Positions 11,219 through 20,092 of a stretch of DNA of 64,000 nucleotides are shown piece by piece; positions within the stretch are counted from its first letter, which is position 1, and every line of letters begins with the position of its first letter. The stretch comes from Pannonibacter carbonis (GTDB lineage Bacteria; Pseudomonadota; Alphaproteobacteria; Rhizobiales; Stappiaceae). The translations under genes were made by a program, and so were the position numbers. The notes below the pieces were generated by a model. The model was not told where the DNA came from, did not search any database, and saw nothing but the letters and a program-made list of their open reading frames with translations. Where the stretch lies: contig NZ_PUDR01000019.1 in the NCBI RefSeq assembly GCF_003012935.1, positions 1 through 64,000 on the forward strand. Reading direction: 5' to 3'.

Positions 11219-11255
11219 CTTCGTGCTACACAATATGAGAATCCGTAGCGCGAAG
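11219..11255. promoter_or_regulatory. operator-like inverted repeat between gajA and qatA (same as upstream of hipB)
   Basis: Left arm cttcgtgctaca (11219-11230), 13-bp spacer, right arm cgtagcgcgaag (11244-11255); 10 of 12 positions pair. The left arm is identical to that of the site at 16368-16379 and the spacing is the same. It lies in the 207-bp divergent intergenic region, so one bound protein could control both the Gabija and Qat operons. The hipB product is the most likely binder. Confidence 0.75.
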
Positions 11256-11331
11256 AAGGCAGAATTGCTGCCGCGGTCGATTTTGACCGCCCAGGCCGCC
11301 ACTTCTCGGCGCCAAGTTGCTTGGAGGCCTG

Positions 11332-13326
11332 ATGATCCTGACCGACAATGAAACCAAGGTCGACCTCCTCAACAACGAGGCGATCGCGGCAACGATCATC
11401 AAGCTTTTACGCACGCGACCCGACCAGCCCGTTACAGTCGGCGTTCACGGCGACTGGGGCGCCGGGAAATCTAGCGTCCTCGAAATGATTGAGGCTGGCT
11501 TCGATGACGAGGCGAAGGTCCTCTGTCTCAAATTCAATGGCTGGCGCTTCCAAGGATTCGAAGACGCCAAAATTGCGCTGATCGAGGGCATCGTCACCGG
11601 CCTCATCGAAAAGCGTCCCGCCCTCACCAAGGCCGGCGAAGCCGTCAAGGATGTCTTCCGCCGGATAGACTGGCTCAAGGTTGCCAAGAAAGCCGGCGGG
11701 CTTGCCTTCACCGCCTTCACCGGCATCCCGACGCCCGATCAGATTCAGACCATCGTCGGCACGTTGGAAGGTTTCCTCGCCGACCCCGCAAAGCTCGCCA
11801 CCAAGGACAATCTCGAAGCCGCGGTTGAAGGCGTGAAAGGGCTGCTGAAGCCCAAGGGGGAAGGCGATTCAACCAATGTTCCTGATGAGATCAACGCGTT
11901 TCGGAAGGCTTTCGACGAATTGCTCGACAAAGCCGGCATCGAGCAGCTCGTCGTCCTGATCGACGACCTCGATCGCTGCCTGCCCGATACCGCGATTGAG
12001 ACGCTGGAGGCCGTGCGTCTCTTCGTGTTCACGTCGCGGACCGCGTTCGTCGTCGCCGCCGACGAGGCGATGATCGAATATGCGGTACGCAAGCATTTTC
12101 CCGACCTTCCCGACACCACCGGTCCACAGACCTACGCCCGCAACTATCTTGAGAAACTCATCCAGGTGCCATTCCGCATCCCGACGCTCGGTGACACGGA
12201 AACGCGCATTTATGTGACGCTGCTCCTTGTCGGCGCCGAACTCGGCGAGAATGACGCTGCATTCAACGCCCTCATTAAAGTCGCTCGTGAGCGACTGAGG
12301 CGCCCTTGGACCTCCGGTGCGCTCGACGCGGCCACGGTCAGAGCCGCTCTCGGGGACAAGGCGTCTCGTGCCAACAACGCGTTGGCGCTCAGCGATCAGA
12401 TCGGACCCATCCTGGCGAGTGGCACCAAGGGTAACCCGCGCCAGATCAAGCGTTTCCTCAACACACTTGTTCTTCGGCAACGCACCGCCGAAGCCCGCGG
12501 GTTTGGGGACGATGTCAAGCTGCCGGTGCTCGCGAAACTCATGCTTGCTGAGCGTTTCCTGCCCCGGCTCTTCGATCAGATCGCCGCAGCGGCAGCGGCT
12601 GCGGCCGATGGGAAATGTGCAGACCTATTGGCGCTTGAAGCCGCCGCGACTGCAAAGGACGATGAAAAGCGCCCGACCAAGCCGGAGAAGATCGCGTCGA
12701 AAAGCGATGACTCCGCTAAGGCCGCGCCCAAACTTGAGACCGTGAAATCGACGGAGAGCGCTCTCTTGGGTGAATGGCTGTCGTCGCCCGCTATCAAAGC
12801 CTGGGCAGCGGTGCCGACGGCGATCGGCGGAGTGGACCTCCGCCCCTATCTCTTCGTCGCCAAGGACCGGAAGGATTATTTCGGCGCCGCCTCTGTGCTC
12901 GGGCACTTGGCCGCCGTGGTAGAACAGCTCTTTGGCGGCAAATTCGCGGTACAGGGTCTCGAAGCCGATCTCAAGCGCTTGGCCCCGCCCGAAGCCGCCC
13001 AAATTTTCGAAGCCGTGCGTGGCCGTATCGTCGGGAGCGACAGTTTTGATACCGAGCCGCCCGGCGCAGCGGGATTGGCGGTTCTCGTCAAGGCTCACAC
13101 GACTTTGCAAAGCAATCTCGTCGACTTCCTCGAAGCGCTCCCGAGAGACCGCCTGGGCCCTTGGGTCTGTAGCGGCTGGGAAGGCGTTCTCAAGGACGGC
13201 GATGCAGCCCAACGCTTTGATCGACTCCTTCAGACTTGGGGCAAAGACGGTGGTGCGATGCTGAAAGCAGCCGCCAGTGGTGTACTCCGCACCCGACAGG
13301 GACCGAGCATCCGGGGGCTTAACTGA
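11332..13326 (+). CDS. qatA: QatA, KAP-family P-loop ATPase
   Basis: 664 aa from ATG at 11332, behind ggagg at 11323-11327. KAP NTPase: Walker A GDWGAGKSS (about residues 40-48) and Walker B LVVLIDDLDRC (about 205-215). The middle is typical of KAP domains, and there is a low-complexity Ala/Lys-rich stretch around 415-465. QatA is the ATPase of the four-gene Qat anti-phage system. First gene of the operon qatABCD; its stop overlaps the qatB start (TGATG). A 6-bp hairpin (gcggtc/gaccgc, 11273-11290) lies in its leader. Confidence 0.9.
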   Translation: MILTDNETKVDLLNNEAIAATIIKLLRTRPDQPVTVGVHGDWGAGKSSVLEMIEAGFDDEAKVLCLKFNGWRFQGFEDAKIALIEGIVTGLIEKRPALTKAGEAVKDVFRRIDWLKVAKKAGGLAFTAFTGIPTPDQIQTIVGTLEGFLADPAKLATKDNLEAAVEGVKGLLKPKGEGDSTNVPDEINAFRKAFDELLDKAGIEQLVVLIDDLDRCLPDTAIETLEAVRLFVFTSRTAFVVAADEAMIEYAVRKHFPDLPDTTGPQTYARNYLEKLIQVPFRIPTLGDTETRIYVTLLLVGAELGENDAAFNALIKVARERLRRPWTSGALDAATVRAALGDKASRANNALALSDQIGPILASGTKGNPRQIKRFLNTLVLRQRTAEARGFGDDVKLPVLAKLMLAERFLPRLFDQIAAAAAAAADGKCADLLALEAAATAKDDEKRPTKPEKIASKSDDSAKAAPKLETVKSTESALLGEWLSSPAIKAWAAVPTAIGGVDLRPYLFVAKDRKDYFGAASVLGHLAAVVEQLFGGKFAVQGLEADLKRLAPPEAAQIFEAVRGRIVGSDSFDTEPPGAAGLAVLVKAHTTLQSNLVDFLEALPRDRLGPWVCSGWEGVLKDGDAAQRFDRLLQTWGKDGGAMLKAAASGVLRTRQGPSIRGLN

Positions 13327-14222
13327 TGGGGACGTCGAGCGCTTTTGGAGGCCAAGGCGGCGGAACTCCCCTCGTGCCGAGTTGGCTTGGCGATGATGGC
13401 GCACCGCCCGCAGCCCCGGACGGAACTCCGCCTGGTGGCGCATCGCCAGACGGCGTGCCATCGGATGGTGCTCCTCCCGCCACACCTTCCGCGCCACCGG
13501 CAAGGCCGCCAATACCACCAGTAGCCGATCCCACGCGGTTCTCGGCGGCGCGCAACAATTTCTCGCGTTTTGCAGGATCAGGCGGCAGCGACCGCAAGAG
13601 CCTCGGCCGAGCCGTATCACACTATGTGGGCTCTTCCTCAGGCGGCGCCCGAACAGCAGCCGCAAGGATGGGATCGGCCCGCGGTGCTGGTAGCCGCCTG
13701 GTTAGCTTCCTGTCGGACGCTGTCGCCCGCGGCGCGACGGAAGCCCTTCGCTCGCTCAACCTCGGCGCTCTCGCAGGGAGGCCGATCGAAGAAATCTTTC
13801 TCGGTCTGGCCGACTATGTGTGTCCTGATGGGGGTTCGATCGACGAAGGCATCGCACGCGAAGCATTTATCGAGACCATCACGGACCTCGCCGGCGCGGG
13901 CATAACCGATCTTGACGGGCTCACCGCCGACCAGATGCAAACCGTCTTCGAACTCTACGCAACCAACGCGATCGAAGCGCGGCTGTGCAACGACATCGGG
14001 GCGAAGACGATCACGCTACCGTCGGACAGCCGGGAAGCGGCGCGTGTGCAAGCGCAACTGAACGACTTCATCCGACGTGGAGTGGCGGACGCGCTCACGG
14101 CCGCCCGCGCCGCGATGAGTGCTCTGACGCCCGACCGCGTACTCCAGTTTGTGGGGCGCATTTACGAGCAGGCGTTCGGGATTTTGCAGATCATGGGCGA
14201 TGCCGAGGCGGAGGGCGTATGA
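13326..14222 (+). CDS. qatB: QatB, Qat defence system protein of unknown function
   Basis: 298 aa. Begins MGTSSAFGGQGGGTPLVPSW, which resembles the start of known QatB proteins, followed by a Pro/Gly/Ala-rich linker of about 50 residues with repeated DG.PP units, then a helical C-terminal domain. No catalytic motif seen. It is required together with QatA, C and D in described systems. It overlaps qatA by 1 bp and qatC by 4 bp, so the four genes are translated as a unit. Confidence 0.82.
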   Translation: MGTSSAFGGQGGGTPLVPSWLGDDGAPPAAPDGTPPGGASPDGVPSDGAPPATPSAPPARPPIPPVADPTRFSAARNNFSRFAGSGGSDRKSLGRAVSHYVGSSSGGARTAAARMGSARGAGSRLVSFLSDAVARGATEALRSLNLGALAGRPIEEIFLGLADYVCPDGGSIDEGIAREAFIETITDLAGAGITDLDGLTADQMQTVFELYATNAIEARLCNDIGAKTITLPSDSREAARVQAQLNDFIRRGVADALTAARAAMSALTPDRVLQFVGRIYEQAFGILQIMGDAEAEGV

Positions 14223-15589
14223 GAAGACACGTCATCATCGGCCGGTACGGTCCTGGCGATCGCAATCGCTTTCCACTTGGCGACGGAGAGGTCGAGACAC
14301 GCCTTGATCTGGTCGCAGGCGAACGCACACTCGATCACGGGATCGGTCGTGCGATTGCCGATCTATCGCGGCTCGGCGTTCATCCTTCCGAAATCGGAGT
14401 GGATGTCCTCGTTCTGGCAGCTCACGTCCACGCCGCCGACACCCGTATCTCACGGACCAGCGAATCGCAGGATGGCTGGACCCGCGAAATCAGATTGATC
14501 GTGCCGGTTTCCGACCCTGATCGCTGGACCGCCGTCGCACCGACCTTCGTCCGGATGCTGAACTTTCTGACCGGCGATCGATGGTCGCTGGCATTTCGTG
14601 CTCGACCACGCCGGTTCACCAGAGTTGCATCGGTCGCTCCTGCGCGACTCATAGGGCCTCCGTTCAACGACCTCGCTCTCTTTTCTGGTGGCCTCGACAG
14701 CCTCATTGGCGCGATCGACGCGCTTGAAGATGGCCGCACCCCTCTACTCGTTAGCCACGCCGGCGAGGGCGCCACGAGCGATGCACAATCCACGATCTTC
14801 GAGGCGTTAAAAAGCCAATATCATGGCCGCGCTTTTGAGCGTTTGCGGCTCTGGATGGCGTTCCCGGACGGCTTCGTAAGCGGTTCTGCCGGAGAAAATA
14901 CAACACGGGGACGATCGTTTCTCTTCTTCGCACTCGGTGTATTCGCGGGCAGCGGGCTTGAAGCGCCGTTCACGCTCAAAGTGCCGGAAAACGGGTTGAT
15001 CGCCGTCAACGTGCCGCTCGATCCCTTGCGCCTCGGCGCACTCAGCACACGCACAACACATCCTTTCTATATCGCCCGCTGGAACGACGCTCTCCAAGGT
15101 CTCGGTGTCAATGGCACGATCGAGAATCCCTATTGGGACAAGACCAAGGGCGAGATGGTCACTGCCTGTGCCAACGGCGCACTGCTGCGCCGCCTTGTCC
15201 CTTCATCGCTTTCGTGCGCGTCCCCAACTAAGGGACGTTGGCAGGGGCTCGGCACACAGCATTGCGGTTACTGTCTGCCTTGTCTCATCAGGCGAGCGGC
15301 GCTTGTCGCCGGGCTGCATCCCGATCCAGATCCGACGACCTACACAGTCGATGATCTGACGACTCACGCGCTCGACACGCGGCAATCGGAAGGTGTCCAG
15401 GTTCGGTCCTTCCAGCTCGCGATCGAACGGCTGCGCGCTCGCCCGGCGCTGGCGCCGATTCTCATCCACAAGCCAGGTCCGCTGTTCGATGAGTCGCCGG
15501 CGCGACAAGCAGCGCTCGCGAGTGTCTATCGGCGCGGGCTCGAAGAAGTCGGCGCGCTCCTGGTAGGCGTCAGGACGCGGCCGGGATGA
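14219..15589 (+). CDS. qatC: QatC, QueC-like PP-loop enzyme
   Basis: 456 aa from ATG at 14219 (ATGA overlap with qatB). The PP-loop motif LALFSGGLDS is near residues 152-161, and the QueC-type cysteine cluster appears as SCASPTKGRW followed by HCGYCLPC. QueC makes 7-cyano-7-deazaguanine; QatC is its defence-associated relative, and the substrate in Qat is not established here. The N-terminal ~140 residues are an extra domain absent from housekeeping QueC. Confidence 0.9.
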   Translation: MRRHVIIGRYGPGDRNRFPLGDGEVETRLDLVAGERTLDHGIGRAIADLSRLGVHPSEIGVDVLVLAAHVHAADTRISRTSESQDGWTREIRLIVPVSDPDRWTAVAPTFVRMLNFLTGDRWSLAFRARPRRFTRVASVAPARLIGPPFNDLALFSGGLDSLIGAIDALEDGRTPLLVSHAGEGATSDAQSTIFEALKSQYHGRAFERLRLWMAFPDGFVSGSAGENTTRGRSFLFFALGVFAGSGLEAPFTLKVPENGLIAVNVPLDPLRLGALSTRTTHPFYIARWNDALQGLGVNGTIENPYWDKTKGEMVTACANGALLRRLVPSSLSCASPTKGRWQGLGTQHCGYCLPCLIRRAALVAGLHPDPDPTTYTVDDLTTHALDTRQSEGVQVRSFQLAIERLRARPALAPILIHKPGPLFDESPARQAALASVYRRGLEEVGALLVGVRTRPG

Positions 15590-16341
15590 CCGACACTACT
15601 CAAGCTGTCGGCGTCGATTTCCACTGCCATCTCGACCTCTATCCCGACTTCGAGGCCGCGATCGCAAAAGCGGAAGCCGCTCGGATCTACACGTTGACCG
15701 TCACCACGACGCCGAAGGCCTGGCCGCGCAACCACGAGCTCACGCGGCAAACCCGCTTTGTGCGAGCGGCTCTCGGCTTGCATCCGCAGCTGATCGCGGA
15801 GCGCGCGGGTGAACTGCCACTATGGGAGCGCCACCTGTCCGAAACACGCTACGTCGGCGAGGTCGGACTCGACGCTGGGCCGCGCTTTTACAAGTCGTTG
15901 GACACCCAAAAGCAGGTGTTCCGGCGTGTCCTTCAGTGCTGTGCCGACGCGGGTGGTAAGATTCTAACCGTCCACAGCGTAAGAAGCGCGGCGCAGGTCC
16001 TCGATATGATCGAAGAACATTTGCCTCGCGATCGAGGAACGGCCATTTTGCACTGGTTCACGGGCAGCCGCAGCGAGGCCAAACGCGCCGTTGCGCTCGG
16101 CTGCTATTTCTCGGTCAATGCGGAAATGGTTCGGACGGACCGAGGCCGTGCACTCGTCGCCGAATTGCCGACCGACCGGATCCTGACCGAAACCGATGGC
16201 CCGTTCACGCAGGTACACGGTCGCCCCAGTGAGCCCTCCGATGTCGAGGCGACGGCCACCTCACTTGCCAGGGTTCTGGGGCTTTCGCCGGAAGCCGTCG
16301 GGAAAAAGGTCCAGTCCAACCTTCGCACGCTGCTGGATTGA
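15586..16341 (+). CDS. qatD: QatD, TatD-family metal-dependent hydrolase
   Basis: 251 aa. Metal ligands of the TatD family are in order: VDFHCHLD near the N-terminus, VGEVGLD, LTVHS, LHWFTGS and TETDGPF. TatD enzymes are 3'-5' DNases; QatD is the last component of Qat. ATGA overlap with qatC. Length is normal for the family. Its stop is followed by the hipB promoter region. Confidence 0.9.
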   Translation: MTDTTQAVGVDFHCHLDLYPDFEAAIAKAEAARIYTLTVTTTPKAWPRNHELTRQTRFVRAALGLHPQLIAERAGELPLWERHLSETRYVGEVGLDAGPRFYKSLDTQKQVFRRVLQCCADAGGKILTVHSVRSAAQVLDMIEEHLPRDRGTAILHWFTGSRSEAKRAVALGCYFSVNAEMVRTDRGRALVAELPTDRILTETDGPFTQVHGRPSEPSDVEATATSLARVLGLSPEAVGKKVQSNLRTLLD

Positions 16342-16367
16342 GACGTTCCTTATGGAAATATTGTCAT

Positions 16368-16404
16368 CTTCGTGCTACATATTCCGCCAATCTGTAGCGC
16401 GAAG
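16368..16404. promoter_or_regulatory. operator-like inverted repeat upstream of hipB
   Basis: Left arm cttcgtgctaca (16368-16379), 13-bp spacer, right arm tgtagcgcgaag (16393-16404); 11 of 12 positions pair. It ends 7 bp before the hipB start codon, the usual place for an autoregulatory operator of a hipBA-type module. It shares its left arm exactly, its right arm at 11 of 12 positions, and the spacing with the gajA/qatA site. Confidence 0.78.
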
Positions 16405-16411
16405 GTAGCAA

Positions 16412-16747
16412 ATGCCCACTCCCCATAACCCTCCTGCCGCCGTGCGGCGGGCGCTGCGCAAGCTAGGGGCGGACATCCACGATGCCCGTCGACGCCGACG
16501 GCTGCCGATGGCGGTCGTGGCTGAGCGCGCTTTCACCTCCCGCTCAACCTTGCAGAAGATCGAGGCTGGTGACACCAACGTCAGCATCGGCATCTATGCC
16601 GGCGTTCTTCAGGCACTTGGGCTCCTCGACGGACTGAGCCAGGTCGCCGACATCAGCAATGATAGTGTCGGACAAGCGCTGGCCAGCGCCGAGTTGCCCA
16701 AACGTGTCCATCTCAAGCGGCCGACGGGATCTTCCCGCGATGGCTGA
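16412..16747 (+). CDS. hipB: HipB-like XRE-family transcriptional regulator (antitoxin)
   Basis: 111 aa. An XRE helix-turn-helix spans about residues 18-70 (LGADIHDARRRRRLPMAVVAERAFTSRSTLQKIEAG). It overlaps the hipA start by 8 bp (ATGGCTGA), standard for a toxin-antitoxin pair in which HipB binds HipA and represses the operon. The same operator also precedes gajA and qatA, so HipB may control the whole defence block. The C-terminal ~40 residues are short and probably contact HipA. Confidence 0.82.
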   Translation: MPTPHNPPAAVRRALRKLGADIHDARRRRRLPMAVVAERAFTSRSTLQKIEAGDTNVSIGIYAGVLQALGLLDGLSQVADISNDSVGQALASAELPKRVHLKRPTGSSRDG

Positions 16748-17987
16748 CTTCGAGGTCCATATCGATCTAAACGGTCGCACGCGCCCGATCGGATTGGCCA
16801 GGAGCAATCGCGTTCGAGGCGCAGAAACCATACTCTTCGAATACGACGGTGCATGGCTTGATGATCCGGAGCGATTCTCCCTGGAGCCCGCTCTTGCTCT
16901 GACGAGGGGAGCCTTCGCGCCTCCTGCGGGTCTCGCTACCTTCGGTTCGATCGGCGACTCAGCGCCGGACACTTGGGGCCGACGGCTGATGCAGCGGGCG
17001 GAACGTAGGTTTGCGGAACGCGAAAGCCGCGCCGTTCGCACGCTCGCGGAAAGCGATTACCTTCTCGGCGTCGCCGATGAGACGCGGCTCGGCGCGCTCC
17101 GGTTTCGCTGGGTCGGCGACGAAACCTTCCAGGCGCCAATCAGGGCCGGTGTTCCGGCCCTGATCGAGCTTGGCCGCCTGCTTCAGATCACCGAGCGTAT
17201 TCTCCGGGACGAGGAAACTGACGAAGACCTTCAGCTCATCTTCGCGCCCGGCTCCTCCCTCGGAGGTGCGCGGCCGAAGGCGTCGGTGATCGACCAACAT
17301 GGCCACCTCTCTATCGCCAAGTTTCCGAAGGAGACCGACGAATACAGCATGGAAACCTGGGAGGCGATCGCGCTGCGGCTGGCCGGCCAGGCCGGTATCG
17401 CGACCCCGCAACACGAACTTGTTGAAGTCGCTGGCAAGGCGGTGATGCTGTCGCGACGTTTCGATCGCGATGGCGCGATCCGCATCCCCTTCCTGTCCGC
17501 CATGGCGATGGTGGGCGCCAGAGACGGCGAGCGTGGCAGCTACCCCGAGATCGTGGACGCTCTGGCCCAGCATGGCGCGCAGGGAAAAACCGATGCCCAT
17601 GCGCTCTATCGGCGCGTCGTCTTCAACGTGCTGATCTCCAATGTCGACGATCACCTGCGCAATCACGGTTTCCTCTGGCTCGGAAGAGCCGGATGGTCGC
17701 TTTCGCCCGCCTACGATCTCAATCCGGTGCCCACCGATCTCAAGGCGCGCGTGCTGACGACGAACATCGACCTCGACGAGGGCACCTGCTCGCTCGAACT
17801 GCTCGAACAGGCATCGGAATATTTCGCGCTCACGCTGGCGCAAGCCAGAGAGATCATCAAAGAGGTCGCGACCGTGACCTCGGCATGGCGCGAGACCGCG
17901 AAAGCTGTCGGCGCCAGGTCGGCCGAGATCACCCGTATGGCCAGCGCCTTCGAGCATGACGATCTCACGCGGGCTCTGGCGCTATGA
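16740..17987 (+). CDS. hipA: HipA-family serine/threonine kinase (toxin)
   Basis: 415 aa from ATG at 16740. HipA N-terminal couple domain, then the kinase core: glycine loop GSSLGGARPKA (about 183-193), catalytic NVLISNVDDHLRNHG (about 304-318) and the metal-binding SPAYDLNP. HipA kinases phosphorylate glutamyl-tRNA synthetase or related targets and stop growth; the target here is unknown. Translation is coupled to hipB, and its stop overlaps the next gene by 4 bp, making a three-gene operon. Confidence 0.88.
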   Translation: MADFEVHIDLNGRTRPIGLARSNRVRGAETILFEYDGAWLDDPERFSLEPALALTRGAFAPPAGLATFGSIGDSAPDTWGRRLMQRAERRFAERESRAVRTLAESDYLLGVADETRLGALRFRWVGDETFQAPIRAGVPALIELGRLLQITERILRDEETDEDLQLIFAPGSSLGGARPKASVIDQHGHLSIAKFPKETDEYSMETWEAIALRLAGQAGIATPQHELVEVAGKAVMLSRRFDRDGAIRIPFLSAMAMVGARDGERGSYPEIVDALAQHGAQGKTDAHALYRRVVFNVLISNVDDHLRNHGFLWLGRAGWSLSPAYDLNPVPTDLKARVLTTNIDLDEGTCSLELLEQASEYFALTLAQAREIIKEVATVTSAWRETAKAVGARSAEITRMASAFEHDDLTRALAL

Positions 17988-19111
17988 CGAGGACTTTCTT
18001 TCATAGCTTCGATCCACCAGCCGCGAGCCCGGTCTCCGGGCCGACCGTCGATCTGGACGTCTCCGAGATCGAGGATGCCGGTATCCGGGAGGTGCTTCAG
18101 ACACCGGGCGCGGCCTATGGCGCTTGGTCCATTCTCGATGCGCTGCTGACGCCGACCGGCACAGGCACGCCATTCGTGTTCAAGGAGCCGCTGGGTCAAG
18201 CACGGGAAGTCAAGGTCGCGCTGTCCGGCCTGTTCGGGCGCTTCGTCGCGCGTGCCTACCTCGAGCGCTATTTCAACCTCTCGATCTTCGCCCATCTCGG
18301 CAGCCGCACGATCGACCTCGATCGCCGCCGTCAGGTCAAAATCACGCGCCTGTCCCGTGGCGATCTGCCCGACTGGATCGCCTGCGCATCCGACCTGTCC
18401 TCGCTGACAGTCGCCGAAGCCAAGGGTTGCCACGATGTCGGCGGTCCCGCCAAAGCACTGGACCGGGCATGGGCGCAGGCTCGGCGGGTCGACGTCACCG
18501 CCCGTGGCCGAAAGGTCACGGTGAAGCGTATCGCGATCGCCACGCGCTGGGGAATGGCGACGGCCGGTCCAGCCGATGCCCGCCTTTCGGTTCGGGACCC
18601 GGTCGAAGAAGGCGAGCCGCATACCCAGGAGGAGAAGGACGCGCTCTTCATCGGCATGCTTCGGCTCCATATCGCAAATCTCATCAAACCGCTCGGGCAT
18701 GCCGAACTAGCGGACGCGCTTCGCGGCCTCACACTGCAATCATTCCCACGAAGGCTCCAAGGGGAGACCCAGCGCGCGCGTTCGCTGCTGGACGCGTCCC
18801 CGGTGCGGGACGTGGATAAGGCGAGCGCCGCTATGGACGCCTTGGTCGGCGGTATCGTTACCCGCGCAGGACCGCTCACCGACACCGGTGTTGAACCCGC
18901 CGATCAGGAGGCGCTCTCCCGCCTCAATCTGCGGCCCATCTTCGTCGGGGTCGAACGCAATCTCATTCGCGCCGCTATCGACGCCGAGCCGCAAGCCATT
19001 CGCAGCCGTCTCGCCGACAAGGAACGTCCAGACGAGTTTGCACGGTCCGACCGTGCCGGCGGCTGGATCATCCCGCTCGGCCAAGAGCGACGCATCATTG
19101 GAGGCGCCTGA
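17984..19111 (+). CDS. putative PD-(D/E)XK nuclease encoded in the hipBA operon
   Basis: 375 aa, ATGA overlap with hipA. No named family recognised. The central part has a plausible nuclease core: GDLPDW (Asp130) followed by SLTVAEAKG (Glu145, Lys147), flanked by AHLGSRTIDLDRRR and a helix ALDRAWAQAR, as in type II-like endonuclease folds. The C-terminal half is unassigned. The location suggests a third component of a HipBA-linked defence module. Confidence 0.5.
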   Translation: MTRTFFHSFDPPAASPVSGPTVDLDVSEIEDAGIREVLQTPGAAYGAWSILDALLTPTGTGTPFVFKEPLGQAREVKVALSGLFGRFVARAYLERYFNLSIFAHLGSRTIDLDRRRQVKITRLSRGDLPDWIACASDLSSLTVAEAKGCHDVGGPAKALDRAWAQARRVDVTARGRKVTVKRIAIATRWGMATAGPADARLSVRDPVEEGEPHTQEEKDALFIGMLRLHIANLIKPLGHAELADALRGLTLQSFPRRLQGETQRARSLLDASPVRDVDKASAAMDALVGGIVTRAGPLTDTGVEPADQEALSRLNLRPIFVGVERNLIRAAIDAEPQAIRSRLADKERPDEFARSDRAGGWIIPLGQERRIIGGA

Positions 19112-19197
19112 ACCAGCGCCGAGGAAGAAGGCGCGCCAAAACGGTTTCGAATAGCGATTTCGGCCGCGAGGCGGCGCAGTACACGAACGGAGGATAT

Positions 19198-19539
19198 ATG
19201 GCGATTACGGCAAAAGACGTTGAAGAACTCCACGCCTACGCGATGGGCGTGATGGGCCGGGCAGATCACCATGCGGGTAAGGTGAAGGGCATCGCCTTGG
19301 CGCTCCTCGGCGGAATCATCTGGCGTGGCGAGCCAGATTCCATCCGCATCCGCCGCATGGCGGGCAGCCCGGCCAACATGTTGTGGGTGACCATCTCGGG
19401 CAAGATTTATGTCTTCGCCTACAACCACGAGACCGAGAAGATCGAGATCCGAGATCGTACGCAGACTGGCGCGGTCTTGCATTCCTTCGACGACACCAAC
19501 ACCGCCGCCGACATCGAGGCGGTCTTTCGGGTGCTGTGA
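19198..19539 (+). CDS. hypothetical protein
   Basis: 113 aa, ATG at 19198 behind cggaggatat. Globular, mixed alpha/beta, no signal peptide or membrane segment. Features: MGRADHHAGKVKGIALALLGGIIW, then a beta-rich half (MLWVTISGKIYVFAYNHETEKIEIRD) and HSFDDTNTAADIEAVFRVL at the end. Small proteins of this look occur in integron cassettes and defence islands, as I recall, but I cannot name a function. Spaced 3 bp from the following gene, so probably co-transcribed. Confidence 0.6.
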   Translation: MAITAKDVEELHAYAMGVMGRADHHAGKVKGIALALLGGIIWRGEPDSIRIRRMAGSPANMLWVTISGKIYVFAYNHETEKIEIRDRTQTGAVLHSFDDTNTAADIEAVFRVL

Positions 19540-19542
19540 CCG

Positions 19543-20037
19543 ATGCTCGTTGCCCGCGCACAACTCGACTTCATTCGCGACCTGGTCGCCCGCTTCGCGC
19601 AGGACGACAGCATGATGCGACCGGTCGCGGATTATCAATCCCAATATGTCGCGATCATCGCTCTCTTGCGCTCGGTCGGGCATGTTTTCGATAAGGTCGA
19701 TTGTGCCGATGCCGAGCGACGAGATTGGTGCAAAACGCGGTGGTCTACCTGGAAGCAGGATCCCATATTCGGGACCTTCATCGAGCCAACGCGCAACGCG
19801 TTGCTCAAGGAATTTCAGGGCGGACTGCAACTGCGCAGCGCAGCCTTCGGGCCTACCGCCGTTGTGGCGGATCCGTCGATGCCTGACGGCTTCTCGCACG
19901 TCGCGGCGTTCGATGCCCGAGAAGCTCGCGATCGCAACGGCAAGCCTGTGCTGCCCCAACTGCACGCAGCCATAGCCTTCTGGGACCGCTGCCTGAAGGA
20001 GGCGGAATCCGCCTTCGGCGAGTCCTCCACACGATAG
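19543..20037 (+). CDS. hypothetical protein
   Basis: 164 aa, largely helical (RAQLDFIRDLVARFAQDDSMM, YQSQYVAIIALLRSVGHVFDKV) with several Trp and Cys (DAERRDWCKTRWSTW). No known domain recognised. Sits directly after the 113-residue gene and 56 bp before the Fic gene. The helical N-terminus recalls HEPN-like or C2 helical bundles, but no R-x4-H is present. Confidence 0.55.
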   Translation: MLVARAQLDFIRDLVARFAQDDSMMRPVADYQSQYVAIIALLRSVGHVFDKVDCADAERRDWCKTRWSTWKQDPIFGTFIEPTRNALLKEFQGGLQLRSAAFGPTAVVADPSMPDGFSHVAAFDAREARDRNGKPVLPQLHAAIAFWDRCLKEAESAFGESSTR

Positions 20038-20092
20038 GCGGCAGCATCAATCCCGAACTCGCCGGTCGCAAACCATACTGGAAGCACTGAGC

